Origin: Ziziphus jujuba
Taxonomy: Eukaryota > Streptophyta > Magnoliopsida > Rosales > Rhamnaceae
Assembly: GCF_031755915.1 (NCBI RefSeq)
Contig: NC_083382.1
Location: 27,752,001 to 27,816,000 of the forward strand
Direction of reading: 5' to 3'
DNA length: 64,000 nt
Shown here: positions 47,901 through 58,673 of the stretch, piece by piece
Numbering within the stretch: position 1 is the stretch's first letter
Layout: each line of letters begins with the position of its first letter
The notes under the pieces: model-generated
The model's input: only the letters and a program-made list of their open reading frames with translations
What the model was told of the DNA's origin: nothing
Databases searched by the model: none
Position numbers and translations under genes: made by a program

Positions 47901-48605
47901 AGCTTTGCTTTATTTGCAACACTTTTCTTGTCCAAGTGCCACATATCTCCTTTATAAGTTGTGTGGAGTTTTGCATCCAAGAAACCCTCATTTTTTTTAA
48001 AAAAAAGTATAATCTATTATCTACCATGGTAATTTCCTAGACGTAATTGATCATTTGATTTCATTTTCATCAAATATCTTATGAAAATCAATGCCTTAAA
48101 AACTGTTATAAAGAATGATTCAATCTTTCACCAATTCCTAAAATTATAAACAAAGTTAATACTCGTCCTCTGGATCTTTAAAACTAATTAGAAGTGGGCG
48201 CACACATATTTTACTCTTGACAATGTTAAGGTGATTGAGAACCAGAACATAGACAAATCAAATGAATGCATATACAACAAATATATATAAATATATGATA
48301 TTATATACATCCATAGCCTTAAGAGCTCGTTATACGCGCCTAGCTTGCAGCTGGAGAAGATATCAGTTACTCTCATAATTTAAAGAGGGAAAAAAAAAAA
48401 AAAAGGGGAAAAAAATTAATTAAAAGACTAGTCCTAGAGAAAAGAGGAGCGCTGGCAGCTTTTGCTTTTAAAAGTTTTATCTTTTTGAACAATATTTGGG
48501 AATGACTGTCTGCTGAAGGAGGAGGGTGAGCATGTGTGATTGTTAGCCGATAGTGGTTCATGGAATCTATAAAGCAAAACCAAACATTTCCAGCCACAGG
48601 ACATC

Positions 48606-48642
<37 letters not shown>

Positions 48643-49021
48643 TAATATACTATTTAAATACATAACAATTTATGTACAAGTGTTTTGAACCAAGATCCTT
48701 ATAGGTCATGAATAGTGGGTGACCAAATCCATCATCAATCTCGAGCCCCATTTTCTTCCCTCGAGATTGACACATTCTTAATTCCATACAAGAGAAGATG
48801 ATGTTTTTGTGACTTTACTGGATGGCCAAGCCCAGAGAATGTTGGATTCCCCACAGTCCCAAGCAAAGCATATATATATATATATATATATAATTCTTTT
48901 TTCCTGTTCCTCTACTGCTGATTTATTTTCAATTTTCTGTCTTAAAAAGTTAAATTTCAGATAATCTTTTTTTTTGGGTAATAATTTTAGGTAATCAAAT
49001 ATAATAAACCCACACCTTCAA

Positions 49022-49054
<33 letters not shown>
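44912..49054. repeat. Series of seven (AT)n arrays
   Basis: Arrays of 20-32 bp lie at about 44912-44936, 46509-46528, 46847-46867, 47635-47658, 48608-48639, 48869-48892 and 49028-49054. They are separated by 340-1600 bp of mostly unique AT-rich DNA. Confidence 0.9.
48735..48770. repeat. Perfect 11-bp inverted repeat
   Basis: TCAATCTCGAG (48735-48745) and CTCGAGATTGA (48760-48770) are exact reverse complements around a 14 bp C/T-rich loop. It could form a small hairpin. It is too short for a microRNA precursor. Confidence 0.85.
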
Positions 49055-49062
<8 letters not shown>

Positions 49063-49663
49063 TTACCATCCCTAGGCCAAATAATTTGCATGACCCACAA
49101 CTGGGTAGAGCTCAGGAGCAACTTTGGTTTCTCTCTTATGAGTATGTTTATAATTTGATTCCCCATTCCATAGATGTATAAGATACTTCCCTATCCTCAT
49201 ACTTGGAGTGCTTTTTGCTTTAGACATAAAAATAGAAATATAAACCTCACACATTGCAAATGCATGATTACACTAGAGGGAATTTCCTACTTTCTCCCTG
49301 TTCTATTAAAATTTCTACCTAGATTTGGTTACTTTTGTTCTCTTTTAGGAAAACTATTATATATTATTTTCTTCTCAAACTCCTGACTCAATGACAGGCA
49401 TGCTAGTTCCCTTTATGCTACCCCAAAGAATAAATTTTTTTTTTTTTTTTTCCTTGGGTCTGACACAAGATTTTTGGTTAATGGGATTCTAGCATGTAAA
49501 GTAAGAAGTGGGTTCTGATCTGAGGATAAACTTGAACAAACTAAAACCCACTCTCACTTGGTTGTTTTCCTTCAAACTCTATCAGTCACAGCAAGCAAGC
49601 TTCAGCTTTGGGGTGGGTCTCTGTTACTTGGTGAGTGAGAGTGAGTTATTCTTTTCATTGGGA

Positions 49664-52600
49664 ATGAGAGGAACAGAAGCTGCTATCTATTTTTGGGTTT
49701 TTCTCTGGTTTTGGACTTCTGCAAATGGGATTCTAAACCCCAAAGGAGTAAACTACGAAGGTAAAAAAAAAAAACAAAAAAAAAAAAACTTGAATGTATT
49801 GTTTTTGTGCTAATAAATTTGCAAAAAGGGTGTAAAAGTTTTGAGTTTTTAAATAAGTAGGAAAAACTCAGAATTTCTTATCTGGTTTTCTTTTGTAACA
49901 TCTCAGTGCAAGCTTTAATCGGTATAAAAGAGTCTTTGGTGGATCCTCATGGTGTTCTTGATAATTGGGATGGGACTTCTGTTGACCCTTGCAGCTGGAC
50001 TATGGTCACTTGTTCTCCTGAAAGTCTGGTTATTGGCCTGTGAGTCTTCACTGTAATTTTTATGAAGATTTTAATTCATTTCAAAAGAGAGAGGGAAAAA
50101 AAAAAAAAACTAAATTTTTTTGTTTTGCTTTTGGTAGTGGAAGGCGTTTTTTGAAACGATGAAAATTGTCTTTGTTACAGAGGAACTCCTAGCCAAAATA
50201 TATCCGGTACCCTCTCACCGAGCATAGGAAATTTAACAAATCTTCAAATTGTGTAAGTACTCGCACAATTCTGATGGTTTTAAATGCAATTGCTTTTCTC
50301 TTTTATTATATGGTTTTTATGAAAGAATTAATGTTCTTGTACTTTTTCTCATGGTCTTGGTACTTTTTCCCCACAGGCTTCTTCAGAACAATAACATTAC
50401 AGGACCAATCCCTCAGGAGCTTGGAAGGCTCTCAAAGCTTCACACGCTTGATTTGTCTAATAACTTTTTCACTGGAGAAATTCCTGCTACTCTAGGTCAC
50501 CTCAGAAGCCTGCAATATATGTAAGCATTATTGAAAATAATAGTAAAAAGCTCAAACAGATATTAGCAAAGCCATAAATCTCTTCTTCTTCTTCATTTTG
50601 TTTTTTTTAATTGTAAATCTGATATGGATTATTCTAACTGGGTTTAGGAGGCTAAACAACAACAGTTTCTCTGAGGCAATTCCGACGTCGTTGGCTAACA
50701 TGCCACAGCTAGAGTATATGTAATTATCTTGGCCATTTCTATCTCAGTGATGTATATCTTTTACTAAAATGTGAGCATGGAGTGTGTTCTTATCATTCTC
50801 TAATCTTGTGGATTTCAGAGACCTGTCTTACAACAATCTGAGCGGCCCCGTACCAAGATTTCCTGCTAAAACATTCAAGTAACTCTCTCTCTCTCTCTCT
50901 CCCCCCCCTCTAATCAGAGAATTGGGTACCTAACTTTATCACGCTTTTCTCCTTTATGTTTCAGCATTGTTGGAAATCCTCTGATCTGCCCAACAGGATC
51001 AGAAGCAGAGTGCTATGGAACTACACTGATGCCAATGTCCATGAACTTGAATAGTTCACAATGTATAAAATTTGAATTTACTTTTCTTTATAGAGAATTC
51101 TATCCATAAGCTATCAACAAGCTTCAATTAATTTATTGGTGTGTTCTTGTGTTGATTCTGACCCCAGTTTCTTTTCTTCTCTAGCTGATCAACCTTCTGG
51201 CAAGCCTAAAATCCACAATGTAGCCCTTGCCTTTGGTACAAGCCTTGGCTGCCTGTGTCTGATTGTACTTGGATTTGGCTTCGTCTTATGGTGGAGGCAT
51301 AGGCGCAATAAACAGAAATTCTTTGATGTCAAAGGTTTCTCTTCAATGATAACCCTCCATTGATATAAAAGTACTATGGTATTAGAAAACAAAGTGGTCA
51401 GTCCTAATTAATGCAATTGTTGTGGTGTTTCAGACCGGCATCATGGGGACATTTCCCTTGGAAACCTGACAAGATTCCAGTTCAGGGAACTTCAGATTGC
51501 AACAAACAACTTCAGCAGCAAGAACATACTAGGAAAGGGTGGCTTTGGAAATGTATACAAAGGAACTCTCCAAGATGGTAGTGTCGTGGCGGTCAAGAGG
51601 CTGAAAGATGGCAGTGCACTTGGAGGTGAGATTCAATTCCAGACTGAAGTTGAGATGATCAGCCTGGCAGTGCACAGGAACCTTCTCAGACTATATGGCT
51701 TTTGCATAACACCAACAGAAAGGCTTCTAGTTTACCCATATATGTCCAATGGCAGTGTTGCTTCCCGTCTCAAAGGTAAAACAATAAGAGCATCCATATT
51801 ATTAACTACTACAGAATGCAACAATCATGGTTGATGGTTTTAACTGTAAATTGTGTTAAACAGGAAAACCAGTCTTGGATTGGGGCATCAGGAAGAGAAT
51901 TGCTTTGGGAGCTGGAAGAGGACTGTTATACCTTCATGAACAATGTGACCCGAAAATAATTCACAGGGATGTGAAGGCTGCAAATATACTACTTGATGAC
52001 TACTATGAAGCTGTGGTAGGAGATTTTGGGTTGGCAAAGCTTTTGGATCACCAAGATTCACATGTCACCACAGCTGTAAGGGGCACTGTGGGGCATATAG
52101 CCCCTGAGTATCTCTCCACAGGCCAGTCCTCTGAGAAAACAGATGTTTTTGGATTTGGGATTCTACTCCTTGAACTCATTACAGGCCAAAGGGCACTGGA
52201 ATTTGGCAAGTCTGCAAACCAGAAAGGAGCAATGCTTGATTGGGTACTTCACAATGTTCCTATCTATAGTATCTTCATGGCTCGGGTTGAATAGCAAGGT
52301 TCTAACAAGTCTTTCTTGTTTATGTGACTAATCTGTGTAATGTGATCACAGGTGAAGAAGATTCATCAGGAAAAGAAGCTTGAAATTCTAGTAGACAAGG
52401 ATCTTAGAAACAATTATGATCGGGTTGAGCTGGAGGAAATGGTTAAAGTGGCTCTCTTGTGCACCCAGTATCTTCCAGGCCACAGACCCAAGATGTCTGA
52501 AGTGGTTCGGATGCTTGAAGGTGATGGACTTGTGGAACGTTGGGAAGCCTCTCAAAGAGTTGAATCGACCAAATGCAAACCCCATGAGTTTTCATCTTCA

Positions 52601-52672
52601 GACAGATACTCTGATCTCACAGATGATTCTTCATTACTTGTCCAAGCAATGGAGCTTTCTGGTCCTAGGTGA
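49664..52672 (+). CDS. NIK1: LRR receptor-like kinase, NIK1 type
   Basis: Eleven exons, 49664-49760, 49907-50039, 50181-50252, 50377-50520, 50648-50719, 50819-50878, 50965-51062, 51185-51334, 51434-51775, 51864-52243 and 52352-52672, join to 623 codons (622 residues). All introns are GT-AG and most LRR exons are about 72 bp. There is a signal peptide (cut near ANG, residue 22), an N-cap with [10 protein letters not shown], about five LRRs, a membrane span at 238-262 and a kinase domain. Kinase motifs are intact: [15 protein letters not shown] (Lys330), HRDVKAAN (Asp425), DFG (Asp443) and HVTTAVRGT, with Thr458/459 at the activation-loop site that corresponds to Thr474 of Arabidopsis NIK1. The tail [23 protein letters not shown] is the NIK/SERK-type ending. 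NIK1 signals at the plasma membrane, in the antiviral translation-suppression pathway and as a modulator of flagellin signalling. The position after the At5g15980-type PPR gene supports orthology with At5g16000. Confidence 0.93.
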
Positions 52673-53219
52673 TTTTCTTCTCAAGAAAAGTTTTTTCTTC
52701 GTTTAAACCAAATTGAGCATGTCATATTCAAAGGAATAAATGATAGTTGAAACCATTGAGTTTTACATGAATATTGAAAGTTTTTGGTGTATATTTGCAG
52801 TATATCAGAGTGCCCAAGGTTTTTTGATGTTTGTATTCCAATTGTACAGATTATTATTTGTGTAACTGACATTTTCAGATTCATTATATACTATAATGGT
52901 ATTCAAATTTGTTCTTGTACTTCATTTTCTTCAAAACCAGATTTTTTGAAAGAAAACAAAAACTCATAAAATCTTTAGAACAGGTGCATCATTCTTTGCA
53001 ACATGAAGCAACAGTTGTTCTTACAATAAGAAGTACCTGTAATACAGAAAACATATGGACCTTGTGTATGGTATTTTCTTGATGAGAAATAGCTACTTAA
53101 AAGAATATGTAGACATAAGCGCCAAGGAAGACCATTTGTAATATCGGGTTGATTAAAATGCTACTAAACAAAGAATGAAGAAGTAAAGAGCAATACACAG
53201 CTCAAAGTACATGATCTTC
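52673..53219. other. 3' flank of NIK1, present again about 3.9 kb downstream
   Basis: The NIK1 3' untranslated region and beyond. The stretch with ACATATGGACCT and GATTAAAATG aligns with 56650-57225. No gene is visible. Confidence 0.6.
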
Positions 53220-53430
53220 TGAGGTTTAACATGTTGTGAAGCTCACCGAATTTGTTGAAACAATGCATGAGGAACTGTTTCATCTCTGTAACGGATGAAG
53301 GGAATTGTCCCAAGAGCAGGGGACGTAAAAGTACAAATTCCTTTTACCTTTACCACCTTGAGATGTTGAAACTTCAGATAATGACTTCTTTACGTGCTTA
53401 GTAAGTCTCTTATAGTGTTTGTTGCAACAT
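53220..53430 (-). pseudogene. Fragment of an F-box gene: FBD-domain exon, copy A
   Basis: The minus strand resembles the FBD exon at 57225-57521. Shared words are ACATRTTGTGAAGCTC, TCTGTAACG versus CCTGTAACG, and AAGAGCAGGGGA. Indels break the frame. It lies at the same place relative to the NIK1 3' end as the better copy does to the kinase fragment at 56.1 kb, so it is one half of a tandem duplication. No other part of the F-box gene adjoins it. Confidence 0.6.
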
Positions 53431-53740
53431 TGTTGATGTTAAAGACCTATGAAAGGAGGATAACAGTGTTAATGTACATATATCAAGGTAATTTATGGCC
53501 ATAAAAAAATAGAAAATAAATGTAATACATCAATCCAACTCCAAGCACATCATCTGAAACAAAGACTATTTCGTGCAAATCCAAATCCAAGTCATCACCA
53601 AACGGAAAAACGAAAGTCAATAACAACATTAGCATTGGTGAGGAACTGAGGATATAAACCAACAATCTGAACCACATATATAATAATTCTGCATAATATG
53701 ATTCTGCTTTTGTATAATGTGAAAGAATATATATACCAAC

Positions 53741-53858
53741 CTTTGAAAAGTTTCAACCAATGCACCAGCTCCGGAGGATGCGAAAATCACTCCATCATAG
53801 TAATGGTGAAAACCCGGTGGCAGAAAAGGTGGAATCAGAGGGAGGTTAGCATATTCAG
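53741..53858 (-). pseudogene. Orphan GDSL esterase/lipase exon
   Basis: The minus strand encodes EYANLPLIPPFLPPG, then a DGVIFASSGAGALVETFQ block. These are the second conserved block of plant GDSL lipases (AEYA.LPLIPP..., GV.FAS.GAGAL.ET). Both splice signals look good: acceptor CATTGCAG before 53858 and donor AAAG/gttggt after 53741. The 118 bp exon is phase-consistent and open. The preceding exon with the FGDS catalytic block and the later GxND and DxxH blocks were not found within several kb, so this is a stranded exon. Confidence 0.6.
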
Positions 53859-53908
53859 CTGCAATGATGCATACATATATAGGGAGGTTAGCATATTCAG
53901 CTACAATG

Positions 53909-53922
<14 letters not shown>
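53838..53922. repeat. 43-bp tandem duplication covering a splice acceptor
   Basis: GGGAGGTTAGCATATTCAGC plus 20 or so further bases occurs at about 53839 and again at about 53882 with two or three substitutions. It repeats the start of the GDSL exon together with its acceptor and leads into a (TA)n array. Confidence 0.85.

Positions 53923-53953
<31 letters not shown>
53917..53953. repeat. (AT)n microsatellite
   Basis: About 17 AT units directly after the 43-bp duplication. Confidence 0.9.
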
Positions 53954-53954
<1 letters not shown>

Positions 53955-55372
53955 ATAAATGTATATGTGACATATACATATATGAATGATTAGATGATTA
54001 AAACAGAAATAAGATAGCAGACAAGAATATTTTGTTAGTTAACCAAAAACGGATTTCTACAAGCTAGAAAGAGACATTACAAAAAGATATGCAACTCTAT
54101 ATAGTGACAGTGAACAAAAGGGTTAGAACTTAGACGCAGAGAAATACCTAGTGAAATAGATAATTCAAGGATATATCATTAGTAATTACAAACTTATGAT
54201 GGATAATTATGCAACAAACCAAACAAGTATAGCATACATAACAAAAGCTGCATTAGCTCCAGACTATATATAATACCTTAATATAATTTAATTATATATA
54301 AGAGAGAGAGAGCAATTACAACTTAATTGACAAAAACAGACCACAACATTTAAAGTTTAGTTATATATATTGTGTGCGTTATCTTAGATAGTAACAGTTT
54401 TGAATTATCATCATCAATTGTCCAAAAGCATCAACTGCTGTTGCATTGAATTTGATTGATATTTTATAGGCTGTTTAGTTTAACACGTAAAGATTAAATA
54501 AAAATGACAGTTCACATTAGTATAGTAAAATTCACAATCAACAAAACAAAATTCTCCACATGAACTGGGAAGGGGGGGAAAAAAGTGAATAGGGCAATTA
54601 ATCGACATGCAGCTTTCAATTTTCCACGTAAATTAAGCACTTCTCACAGCATCAAACAAACAACTATTTTCTCAAATCCATTTATCAGTTTTAGATTGCA
54701 AAAAGTAGTCAAAGTTAACTAAAACTAGAAGCAGAAAAGAAGACATCAAAAGGCCTAATTACAGGCACAATTCAATAGAAGGAAAACCAAACCAATCAAA
54801 AAACGTAATTGGGTATCAATAACATTTTAAACAGGATATCAAAAGAAAGTACAGTAAAATAAGATGAAATACTCTTAATGCAAATTTGCCAAAGAAAAAC
54901 ACCTTTTAATCATTCATCAGCAACATTGTATGCATAAGAAAGAAAAGCAAACATGATTACCCATGGTAAAAAAAAAGAAATAATAACAATAATAATAAAT
55001 AAAAATTCAAGATTCAAAAATTAAAAAATTAAATTCCCTTTCCCTCTACGTGTGCCCCAACTGAAATAAGACTTATGCCAAATAAATAAATAAACATGCA
55101 TTTCAAGGGCACATTAGGATCAAGATGAGGAACCTAAAAAATGAGATTCCTTTTTTTTTTTTTTTTTTTTTTGGTTGTTTTTTGGTAAATGCCAGAAAAA
55201 TGAGACCTGTAAGAATGGAATGGATGATGTCGTGGTAGAAGACCAATGGCATTATGCAAACTGAAGAGGACGAACGGCCACAAGACGATGAATATGTGTA
55301 ATGCTGATTATATTTTATGAAGTTTAAAACAATACAATAATTGAAACAATACAATATACCCTTTAAATTTTA
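53954..55372. other. Intergenic, AT-rich
   Basis: No gene is visible. The rest of the F-box gene expected from the tandem duplication is not recognisable here. There is a GAGAGAGAG run near 54302 and a poly(T) run near 55150-55172. Confidence 0.5.
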
Positions 55373-56106
55373 GGATTTCACAAATTCGAGATCACTATCA
55401 TGTAATATAATAGAAATAGTTTCCAGATGAGGAACAAGCCAAAGCAACTCTTCAACCAGCAGCACAATACTATGTCTTCTTTTCCATCTCAGTTCTACGT
55501 TCTGATACGTAAGATTATATAATGGAGGAATCATGTTCTCTCTTAAATTATCAGGATATATCAATACCTTCCAAAAGTTACACCAACAAAAAAAATATAT
55601 ATATATATATATATATATGTATATTCATGGTCAGTCACAAATAACAATACTATATGCACCAAATAGTTTACCGATTTGACATGACAAGATAAATGTGTCA
55701 TTATATTATTCTATTAGGTTTAGAATATTAATATCAACTAAAGATGCATAAGTGTACCCCTTAAAATAATAAGTAAAATTCAGTTAGATAATGATACGCC
55801 ATTTTGTTCCATCAGTTGATAAACAACTTTATTATAAACAATAAAAAATAAAAAAATAAAAAGAAAGAAGAAGAAGAAGAAGAAGAAAAGAAATCAAGAC
55901 CTGATAAAGTGAATAGGTAGCTCAGTAGAGATTTTATCCAGAAGTAATTTTTCACAATGATCAAAGGTTCCAAGAAAATCCTTGAAATCTTGAGGATGGG
56001 AATTCGAGATATAAGGTGTAACACTAAACTTCGGCATGAAGCCTAGAATAAGAGATTGAGTACTGGAGGTGAAGACGGTTGAGATGAGTACTGGAATTCT
56101 TGGCAA
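55373..56106 (-). pseudogene. C-terminal fragment of an F-box/LRR gene
   Basis: Two exons on the minus strand. The first, about 56106-55901, reads LPRIPVLISTVFTSSTQSL and later DFLGTFDHCEKLLL, and ends at a GT donor. The second, about 55571-55373, reads IYPDNLRENMIPPLYNLTY and then VEELLWLVPHLETISI before a stop. These are LRR segments typical of plant F-box/LRR (FBD-family) proteins. The F-box and first LRRs are missing, because the duplicated NIK1 fragment begins exactly where they should be. It is a truncated relic, possibly of a different F-box paralogue from the one at 57-58.7 kb. Confidence 0.5.
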
Positions 56107-56646
56107 GGCTGCTAACCAGAAAGGAGCAATGCTTGATTGGGTACTTCACAATTTTCCCATACACACTAATTTCTGAGTTGACCCATTAATAAGTTGCCAA
56201 AAACTTCTGTTCCTCTTGAGCCATGAAACTTTATATTATCAGACGGAGAGCCCACAGTTTCACGGCTCTGGTTGGATAACAAGGTTCTAACAAGTCTTTC
56301 TCTTGTTTATATGACTAATTTGAGTTATGTGATCACATCCCAGGTAAAGAAGATTCATAAGGAGAAGAAGCTTGAAATTCTAGTAGACAAGGATCTTGAA
56401 AACAGCTATGAACGGGTGGTTGAGCTGGAGGAAATGGTTAAAGTGGCTCTCTTATGCACCCACCGACCCAAGATGTCTGAAGTGGTGCGGATGGTTGAAG
56501 GTGATGCACTCGTGGAACGATGGGAAGCTTCTCAAATAGTTGAATCAACTAAATGCAAACCCCATGAGTTCTTCAGACCGATACTCTGATCTCACGGATG
56601 ATTCTTCATTGCTTGTCCAAGCAATCGAGCTTTCTGGTACTAGGTG
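56092..56646 (+). pseudogene. Duplicated 3' end of the NIK1 gene
   Basis: The stretch aligns with 52205-52672: the end of exon 10 (NQKGAMLDW), the last intron and the last exon ([19 protein letters not shown]). Compared with NIK1, about five residues are lost at the [11 protein letters not shown] site. A small deletion near 56565 shifts the frame so that reading ends early (HEFFRPIL, stop). There is no promoter, ectodomain or catalytic core. It is a decayed duplicate, not a gene. Confidence 0.88.
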
Positions 56647-57224
56647 ATTTTCTTCTCCCGAAAAAAGTTCTCTTCTTTTAAACCAAATTGGGCATATCAT
56701 ATTCATAGGAACAGATGATAGTTGAAGCCATTAAGTTTTGCATAAATTTTGTAAGTTTTTGTTGTATATTTGCAGTATATATGCTTGTATTGGTTAGTAT
56801 TTGTGTAATTGACATTGTCAGATCCATTGTATACTATAATGGTATTCTAGTTTGTCCTCTTACTTCATTTTTTCAAAAACATTCAGTGCAATAGAACTTT
56901 CGGAAGTATTTAAAAATAAAAAAAAATAAAAAAAAAACTCAAAAAATCTTGTAATGGTTTAGAATAGGGGCATCATTCTTTCTTTTACTATTTTTTGTCT
57001 TCAAAAGTCATTTTCTGCGACAAGTGCCAGCATGAAACTCTTATAATAAGAAGTTTTGTCTAATACATAAAACATATGGACCTCATATGTGGTAATTTCT
57101 CGATGAGAGAATAGCTACTTAAAGAATATGTAAATGTCAGAACCAAAGAAGACACAATTTTGTATATCAGGGTTGATTAAAATGTGATTAAACAAGGATA
57201 AAGAAGAAAAGAATAATATACGGC
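56647..57224. other. Duplicated NIK1 3' flank
   Basis: It aligns with 52673-53219 with many small indels. The offset grows from about 3897 to about 4036 bp along the block. No gene is visible. Confidence 0.6.
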
Positions 57225-58673
57225 TCAAAGGGCTTCATATTTTGAGGTAAAACTAGTAACTTTAACATATTGTGAAGCTCGTGGAAGTTGCTCAAACAGT
57301 GCCTGAGGAACCCTTTCATCCCTGTAACGTATGAGGGTGATTGTCTCAAGAGCAGGGGAACGAAAAAGTAAAAACTTGATGAACTCCCATGCAGCACTCT
57401 CAAATGTGCTGATACCTGTTATCTTCACTGCTCTAAGATGTTCAAACATCAGATTTTTCCAGTGTTCAGTCCATAAAAATGTTACTATACCTGCCGATGC
57501 AACATTTGGGCTGTCATATGCCTACGAAAGAAAGAAAAATGTTAATGTTTTATGGTTATTTAGAACTACATAATGCGAAAAACTAATTTGCCAAAGCAAC
57601 TCACTGAAACAATTAGCTCCTAAGTTTGAAGCAGCTACGAGAATGCAGATTATAATAAACAGTTCCACAATACCATCTAGCTTCACTTCTTTCAGGTCAA
57701 TAACCAAAAGATGGTAAAGATGTTTGAACCCTGAAGGAAATTGTGCTGGTATACCATCAGACAGAAACTAACAACGAGAACAAATGCAATAAAATCAGTA
57801 CATATGATTAAGTTATTTGAGAAACCAAAACTACATAAACCCAAAAACAGTGAAAAAGAGAAGGAAAAATAAGTACCTGAATATAATTTCACCACAGAGT
57901 AAGTCTCTCCACACCAGTCAAGGATGTCACAAGTTCGACTAGATTGTTAATATTTCCATGTACAAAGTCTACATGACGCCTTAACCGAATGTCAACAGTG
58001 GCTAGAGATGGACAATTCCCAAGATTTATAGCTTCAAAATCAGAATCTATTTTCAGATACCTAAGTTTTGGGTTGTGGATCCTTAAAACAGCTCGATTAT
58101 CAAGAATAGACAATGTCAGTCTCTCTAGAACACAACAATTTTCAATTAAGCTCCGTAGTGTCTCACTGTCAATGTGAACTTGAGTGAGATGGAGGATTGC
58201 AAGTCTTTCTAATCCTTTGAATTCATTAGAGAGCTTAATGTCGCAAGCAAAAAGCTCCAACCTAGTTAGGTGAGAACAACACAATAGAGAAGAAGGCAGC
58301 TTAAAAAGCCTGATTGTATCAAAATACTGCAGAATCAACTCCTTAATACCTCTCAGAGTCAAAAAACGAATCCACTGATCTAAACCTGAATGATCTGGTT
58401 ACAATAAGCAGCAAGCTTAAACTTCTCTATTGGGCCTGCATGTTTTGATTGAACCAGCTGGATAATTTTCATCACCACTTTCCCTCTAGCTACTTTGTCC
58501 ATTGCACAACTGGATAAGCATTTATCATCAATAACAAACTCTGAAAGGCCAGTCCAATTGTATCTCCAGTTCTTGGATAAGATACTGGTCTTCACAACTT
58601 CTTTTAGCGGTAATTGCAAGAGGATGGTGTTTAGTAGATTCCAAGGCAGATTGGTAATTTCATGCTCTTCCAT
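57225..58673 (-). pseudogene. F-box/LRR/FBD gene with frame breaks
   Basis: Read on the minus strand: ATG 58673, an F-box (ITNLPWNLLNTILLQLPLKE then TSILSKNWRYNW), LRRs (58370-57890, for example LERLAILHLTQVHIDSETL), a middle exon from 57767 (FLSDGIPAQFPSGFKHL) and an FBD exon 57521-57225 ending SFTSKYEAL. F-box proteins of this class are substrate receptors of SCF ubiquitin ligases. Three breaks are visible. About one base is missing near 58400, between KLAAYCN and the expected DHSGLDQWIRFL. A TGA stands right after LTLW at about 57890, where the family continues. The join between the middle and FBD exons is out of phase with the only good donor. Either it is a pseudogene or the sequence has errors. 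Confidence 0.65.

Larger units (their letters stand above)
41782..49500. other. Gene-poor gap upstream of the receptor kinase gene
   Basis: 7.7 kb without a convincing coding gene. Frames of 60-93 codons occur on both strands but are low-complexity (poly-Phe, poly-Lys, Ile-Tyr repeats). There are seven (AT)n arrays between 44.9 and 49.06 kb, poly(T) at about 41791-41815 and a perfect 11 bp inverted repeat at 48735-48770. A long promoter, a non-coding transcript or old transposon remains are possible; none can be shown. Confidence 0.5.

Noticed and set aside
52244..52294. Read-through of the last NIK1 intron giving a kinase ending [14 protein letters not shown]
   Set aside because: Normal splicing from 52243 to 52352 restores the conserved [12 protein letters not shown] join; read-through would only be an intron-retention product.
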